This document shows, one piece after another, positions 6,068-9,193 of a stretch of DNA of 9,193 nucleotides. Source of the DNA: an uncultured Rhodospirillales bacterium (GTDB taxonomy: Bacteria > Pseudomonadota > Alphaproteobacteria > Acetobacterales > Acetobacteraceae); NCBI GenBank assembly GCA_903844785.1, contig CAIMVB010000503.1, forward strand, positions 1 to 9,193. Reading direction: 5' to 3'. Every line of letters begins with the position of its first letter. The stretch's first letter is position 1. The notes under the pieces were generated by a model. That model had not been told where the DNA came from, did not search any database, and worked only from the letters and a program-made list of their open reading frames with translations. Made by a program: the position numbers and the translations under genes.

Positions 6068-7389
6068 ACCGGCTCGATGCGCTTGCTGATCTGATCAAGG
6101 CTGCCCGCGCGGCGGGGGCGGATGCGGCGGATGCGCTGCTGATTGCCTCCACTTCGCTTTCTGTGGAACGGCGCCTGGGCGCGATTGAAAAGCTGGAACG
6201 CTCAGAAAGTCTTGATCTCGGCTTGCGTGTTTTTGTCGGCAAGCGTCAGGCGATTGTGGCTTCCACCGAACCAGACCCGAAGGGCTTTGCCGCGCTCGCG
6301 GAACGCGCCGTCGCCATGGCCCGTGTGGTGCCGGAAGACCCCTTTGCCGGCCTGCCGGAAGCGGTCGCCATCCCCACCCGCGCGCTTGATCTGGAAGACC
6401 CAACCGAACCAAGCGCCGAGGTCTTGCTCGCCCGTGCAGCAGCGGCGGAAGAAGCGGCGCTTGGTGTCAAAGGCATCACTAATAGTGAAGGCGCCGATGC
6501 CGGCTGGGGCCGGACGGAGATTGCGCTGGTCGCTTCCAATGGCTTCGCCGGCCAATATGCGCGCACTTCCCATGGCATTTCCGCCACCGCTGTTGCCGGT
6601 GAAGGCACGGGGATGGAGCGGGATTATGATTATTGGCAATCGGTCTATCTGGCCGATTTGCCGGACCCGGCTTTGGTTGGGCGTGTGGCAGCGGAAAAGG
6701 CGGTGCGCCGGCTGAACCCGGTGCGGGCCAAGACCGCGCGCATTCCGGTGGTGCTGGACCCGCGGGTTGCCGGTTCCATGCTCGGCCATTTGCTGGGCGC
6801 CATTAATGGCGCGGCGGTGGCGCGCGGGACTTCTTTCCTGAAGGATTCCATGGGCCAGCAGGTGCTGGCGGCGGGGCTTTCGGTGCATGACGACCCAACG
6901 CGCCCGCGCGGCCTGCGGTCTCGCCCCTTTGATGGGGAAGGCATGCCGGGTGAGGCGCGTGCCCTGGTGCAGGATGGTGTGCTGACCAGTTGGGTGATGG
7001 ATTGGCGGAGCGCCAGGCAATTGGGCCTGGCGTCCACCGGCCATGCCAGCCGCGGTACGGGTGGCCCGCCCGGCCCGGCGCAAAGCAATCTTTGGCTTTC
7101 CCCGGGTAAGCTCAGCCCCGTGGAGATGATGGCCGATATCAAGGAAGGGCTTTATGTCACGGAATTGATCGGCATGGGCGTCAACGGCGTGACCGGCGAT
7201 TACAGCCGGGGGGCTGCGGGCTTTATGATCCGTAATGGGGTGCTGGCGGAGGCGGTGAGTGAGATTACGGTTGCCGGCAACCTCAAGCAGATGTTCCTGG
7301 ACATGACCGCTGCGAATGATTTGGTATTCCGGCGCGGGACGGATTGCCCCACGCTCAGGATCGAGGGCCTGACCCTGGCCGGGGCGTGA
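6064..7389 (+). CDS. pmbA: PmbA/TldE, non-catalytic partner of the TldD/TldE peptidase
   Basis: This 441-residue protein belongs to the TldD/PmbA (U62) family. In E. coli, TldD and TldE form a heterodimeric cytoplasmic metallopeptidase that trims unfolded peptides, processes the microcin B17 precursor and affects CcdA stability. TldD carries an HExxxH zinc motif. The matching region here (GSMLGHLLGAINGAA, 237-251) has no HExxxH, so this is the TldE/PmbA subunit. Other family marks are the N-terminal domain with SLSVERRLGAIEKLERSES (31-49), the VVLDPRVAG strand (229-237), TGHASRGTGG (325-334) and GVNGVTGDYSRGAAGFMI (372-389). The start ATG overlaps the M16 peptidase stop, which implies coupled translation. 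No tldD is present in the window and it must be encoded elsewhere for activity. An inverted repeat begins right at the stop codon. Confidence 0.95.
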   Translation: MNRLDALADLIKAARAAGADAADALLIASTSLSVERRLGAIEKLERSESLDLGLRVFVGKRQAIVASTEPDPKGFAALAERAVAMARVVPEDPFAGLPEAVAIPTRALDLEDPTEPSAEVLLARAAAAEEAALGVKGITNSEGADAGWGRTEIALVASNGFAGQYARTSHGISATAVAGEGTGMERDYDYWQSVYLADLPDPALVGRVAAEKAVRRLNPVRAKTARIPVVLDPRVAGSMLGHLLGAINGAAVARGTSFLKDSMGQQVLAAGLSVHDDPTRPRGLRSRPFDGEGMPGEARALVQDGVLTSWVMDWRSARQLGLASTGHASRGTGGPPGPAQSNLWLSPGKLSPVEMMADIKEGLYVTELIGMGVNGVTGDYSRGAAGFMIRNGVLAEAVSEITVAGNLKQMFLDMTAANDLVFRRGTDCPTLRIEGLTLAGA

Positions 7390-7433
7390 GCATTTTCAAG
7401 CCAAGTGGCTTCACTTGGCGGCTCGGAAAATGC
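7390..7433. repeat. Two-tier inverted repeat, probable dispersed intergenic element
   Basis: The outer arms GCATTTTC (7390-7397) and GAAAATGC (7426-7433) are perfect complements, as are the inner arms GCCAAGTG (7400-7407) and CACTTGGC (7412-7419) around a GCTT loop. Sixteen base pairs thus fold into one long hairpin with an asymmetric internal loop. It starts on the base after the pmbA stop. No T run follows, so it is a poor intrinsic terminator. From memory, the pattern GAGCATTTTC...AAGTGG...GAAAATGCG followed by an AAACA stretch resembles a repetitive intergenic element common in alphaproteobacterial genomes (RIME-like); this was not verified. A further small stem, CAAAC (7437-7441) with GTTTG (7446-7450), follows directly and may belong to it. 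Confidence 0.65.
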
Positions 7434-7560
7434 GATCAAACAGAGGTTTGGCGCGTTTCCCATGAACAAAGGTTAGGGGGAATACCTCTAAGGCTCCGCG
7501 CCCCCGCTTGCGCGCGACCCGGCGCTTGGGTTACGCAAAACTGTAAGAAAGGCGCCCCGC

Positions 7561-9033
7561 ATGGATCGGCCACTGGTTGAAATCCCCATTGCTGAATTGA
7601 TGGCTGCGGCGCGGGTGCTCCGGCGAGCCTCGGTGCTCGTGGTGGGCGATGCCATGCTGGACCGCTATGTTTATGGCCGGGCGCAGCGCATCAGCCCGGA
7701 GGCTCCGGTGCCGGTGCTCACCGTTGAACGCGAAATCGCCATGCCAGGCGGCGCGGGCAATGTGGTGCGCAACCTGACAGCGCTTGGGGCCGCCGTGGCC
7801 TTTGTTTCCGTGGTTGGCGATGACCAGGCCGGTAGTGACTTGACCGGGTTGATCGGCGGCCAGCCGGGGGTTGAGCCCTGGCTTTTGGTGCAAGGCGGGC
7901 GCGCCACCACCACGAAAACCCGCTATTTGGCCAATGGCCAGCACATGCTGCGCGCGGATCACGAAGAAGTGGCCGCGATCCAGCCGCGGCTGGCGGATCG
8001 GCTGGTGCGGATTGCGGGTGATGCCGCTGCCGCGACCACGGTGATGGTGCTGTCCGATTACGGCAAGGGCGTGCTGGCGGGCGATACAGCGGCGCGCTTG
8101 ATCCAGGCGGCGCGCGCGGCGGGCCGACGCGTCGTGGTGGACCCGAAGGGGCGCGATTACGGCCGCTATGCCGGGGCTGATCTGGTAACGCCAAACCGCG
8201 CCGAATTGGCCGAAGCCACCGGCATGGCGGTGGATACGGAAGAAAACATCATTGCTGCGTTGCGCGCGCTGCGCGATGCGCATGGCTTTGGCGCCGTGCT
8301 GGTGACGCGCAGTGAAGACGGCATGACCCTGCTGGATGCCGATAAGCTGCATCATTTCCCGGCGGAAGCCGCCGAGGTGCAGGATGTCTCCGGCGCGGGG
8401 GATACGGTTGTTGCGACCATTGCCGCCGGGCTTGGCGCGAAATTGCCGCTGCCAGTAGCGGTACGGCTGGCCAATATCGCCGCCGGTATTGCGGTGGCTA
8501 AGGTTGGCACGGCGGTGACGCGGGAAGAGGAAATTCTGGAAGCGCTCGGCCCCGAACGTGGTGCGCTCCGCAAGGTGATGTCGCGTTCCGCTGCCTTGGA
8601 GCAGGTAGAACGCTGGCGCCGGCGAGGCTGGCGCGTGGGCTTCACCAATGGCTGCTTTGATCTTTTGCACCCCGGTCACGTGCATTTGTTGGAACAGTCG
8701 CGGTCCTGGTGTGACCGGCTGGTGGTGGGGCTGAACAGTGATGATAGCGTCAAGCGCCTGAAAGGCCCGGCGCGCCCCATTCAGAATGAGGCCGCGCGGG
8801 CGGCGGTGTTGGCATCACTCGCCACTGTGGACTGCGTCACGGTGTTTGATGAGGAAACGCCGCTGGAATTGATCCGGCTGTTTCAGCCCGAAGTGCTGGT
8901 CAAGGGCGCGGATTACACGGTGGAAACCGTGGTGGGCGCCGATATTGTGCAGGGCTATGGCGGGCAGGTGCGCTTGGCCGAATTGCTGCCGGGCAATAGC
9001 ACCACGGCCACCGTGGCGCGGATGAAGGGCTGA
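7561..9033 (+). CDS. hldE: Bifunctional heptose-7-phosphate kinase / heptose-1-phosphate adenylyltransferase
   Basis: This 490-residue cytoplasmic enzyme makes two steps of ADP-heptose synthesis for the LPS inner core: it phosphorylates heptose 7-phosphate at O-1 and later adds AMP to heptose 1-phosphate. The N-terminal PfkB/ribokinase-like domain (about 20-330) shows GDAMLDRYVYG (29-39), the sugar-binding MPGGAGNVVRNL (61-72), DPKGRDY (194-200), TPNRAEL (210-216) and the catalytic DVSGAGDT (275-282, base Asp281). The C-terminal nucleotidyltransferase domain (about 345-490) has GCFDLLHPGHVHLL (364-377) with the HxGH signature His370 and His373, VVGLNSDDSVKRLKG (388-402), VKGADY (447-452) and a final STTATVARMKG. 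Length matches fused HldE. ATG 7561 has AAAGG at 7548-7552 upstream. The 171-base gap before it, with the inverted repeat, suggests separate transcription, though no clear promoter was found. It meets a convergent gene 6 bases after its stop. Confidence 0.96.
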   Translation: MDRPLVEIPIAELMAAARVLRRASVLVVGDAMLDRYVYGRAQRISPEAPVPVLTVEREIAMPGGAGNVVRNLTALGAAVAFVSVVGDDQAGSDLTGLIGGQPGVEPWLLVQGGRATTTKTRYLANGQHMLRADHEEVAAIQPRLADRLVRIAGDAAAATTVMVLSDYGKGVLAGDTAARLIQAARAAGRRVVVDPKGRDYGRYAGADLVTPNRAELAEATGMAVDTEENIIAALRALRDAHGFGAVLVTRSEDGMTLLDADKLHHFPAEAAEVQDVSGAGDTVVATIAAGLGAKLPLPVAVRLANIAAGIAVAKVGTAVTREEEILEALGPERGALRKVMSRSAALEQVERWRRRGWRVGFTNGCFDLLHPGHVHLLEQSRSWCDRLVVGLNSDDSVKRLKGPARPIQNEAARAAVLASLATVDCVTVFDEETPLELIRLFQPEVLVKGADYTVETVVGADIVQGYGGQVRLAELLPGNSTTATVARMKG

Positions 9034-9039
9034 AAAAGC

Positions 9040-9192
9040 CTATTCCAGCTTGAGCGCGGCATTCACTTCGCGCGCTGAATCCGGGTCTTGCAGCGCGGCC
9101 AGGCGCCCTGCCGCCAGCACGGCGAAGCGGTGCAGCAAAGCGCGGCGGCGCGGGGGTGAAAGGCGCATCATCGGCGCTTCACGGATAACAGC
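9040..9192 (-). CDS. C-terminal end of an unrecognised protein (partial)
   Basis: On the - strand, a frame is open from the right edge to a TAG at 9042-9040 and encodes the last 50 residues of a protein. It ends convergently 6 bases from hldE. The visible sequence begins AVIREAPMMRLSPPRRRALL, continues with an Arg/Ala/Leu-rich stretch that looks helical and soluble, and ends in AREVNAALKLE. Third codon positions are mostly G or C, as in the neighbouring genes, and the + strand has stop codons here, so a real gene is likely. I recognise no family. The ATG codons within it are probably internal. Nothing can be said about function from this fragment. Confidence 0.55.
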   Translation of the reverse strand, partial: AVIREAPMMRLSPPRRRALLHRFAVLAAGRLAALQDPDSAREVNAALKLE

Positions 9193-9193
9193 C

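Noticed and set aside
6202..7083. 293-residue antisense frame inside pmbA
   Set aside because: No motif and a composition expected from reading a GC-rich gene backwards; pmbA is complete on the + strand.
7390..7433. Rho-independent terminator of the thrC-pmbA operon
   Set aside because: The hairpin is long but is followed by GATCAAACAGAGG rather than a T run; listed as a repeat instead.
7508..7536. Sigma-70 promoter for hldE (TTGCGC, 17 bases, TTACGC)
   Set aside because: The -10 match is too poor (TTACGC) to list as a feature, although some promoter for hldE is likely in this gap.
7531..8685. 384-residue open frame antisense to hldE
   Set aside because: It is the complement of a codon-biased GC-rich gene. 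Its translation is His/Arg/Gly-rich with no recognisable domain, while hldE on the other strand shows all catalytic motifs.
1..9193. CRISPR array, tRNA, rRNA, insertion sequence or integrase
   Set aside because: No regularly spaced repeats, cloverleaf or rRNA signature, and no transposase or integrase motifs were seen on either strand.

Overview
This window is a gene-dense stretch of chromosome from a GC-rich Gram-negative bacterium, most likely an alphaproteobacterium of the Rhodospirillales/Acetobacteraceae type. That reading rests on three things: the strong preference for G or C at third codon positions, the gene order hflC - DUF2065 - Do-type protease, and a hldE gene for lipopolysaccharide heptose. 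The species assignment is inference. Apart from one partial gene at the right edge, all genes lie on the + strand.

Region 1 (2-2330) is a membrane and periplasm quality-control cluster. It holds the 3' end of hflC, a small two-helix DUF2065 membrane protein that overlaps hflC by 4 bases, and a complete DegP/DegQ-type periplasmic protease that starts at TTG behind a strong ribosome binding site. A perfect 13-bp hairpin closes the unit.

Region 2 (about 2331-3324) looks like an inserted two-gene toxin-antitoxin-like module. A DUF4258 protein comes first and an MqsA-like helix-turn-helix protein second. They are preceded by a well-formed promoter whose -35 box lies inside a perfect 17-bp palindrome, probably the autoregulatory operator. 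The DNA just upstream is visibly more AT-rich than the surroundings and full of small hairpins.

Region 3 (3388-7389) is a compact probable operon: threonine synthase (thrC), an M16 zinc peptidase resembling the mitochondrial processing peptidase beta subunit, and PmbA/TldE, the non-catalytic partner of the TldD/TldE peptidase. Gaps are 16 bases and then a 4-base overlap.

Region 4 (7390-9193) begins with a two-tier inverted repeat directly after the pmbA stop codon, which resembles a dispersed alphaproteobacterial intergenic repeat. It is followed by bifunctional hldE, which makes ADP-heptose for the LPS core, and by the C-terminal end of an unrecognised convergent gene on the - strand.

Most of the window is ordinary housekeeping sequence. 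The parts most worth a second look are the toxin-antitoxin-like module with its operator and the intergenic repeat after pmbA. No tRNA, rRNA, CRISPR array, insertion sequence or integrase was seen, and no stretch longer than 300 bases lacks a gene.
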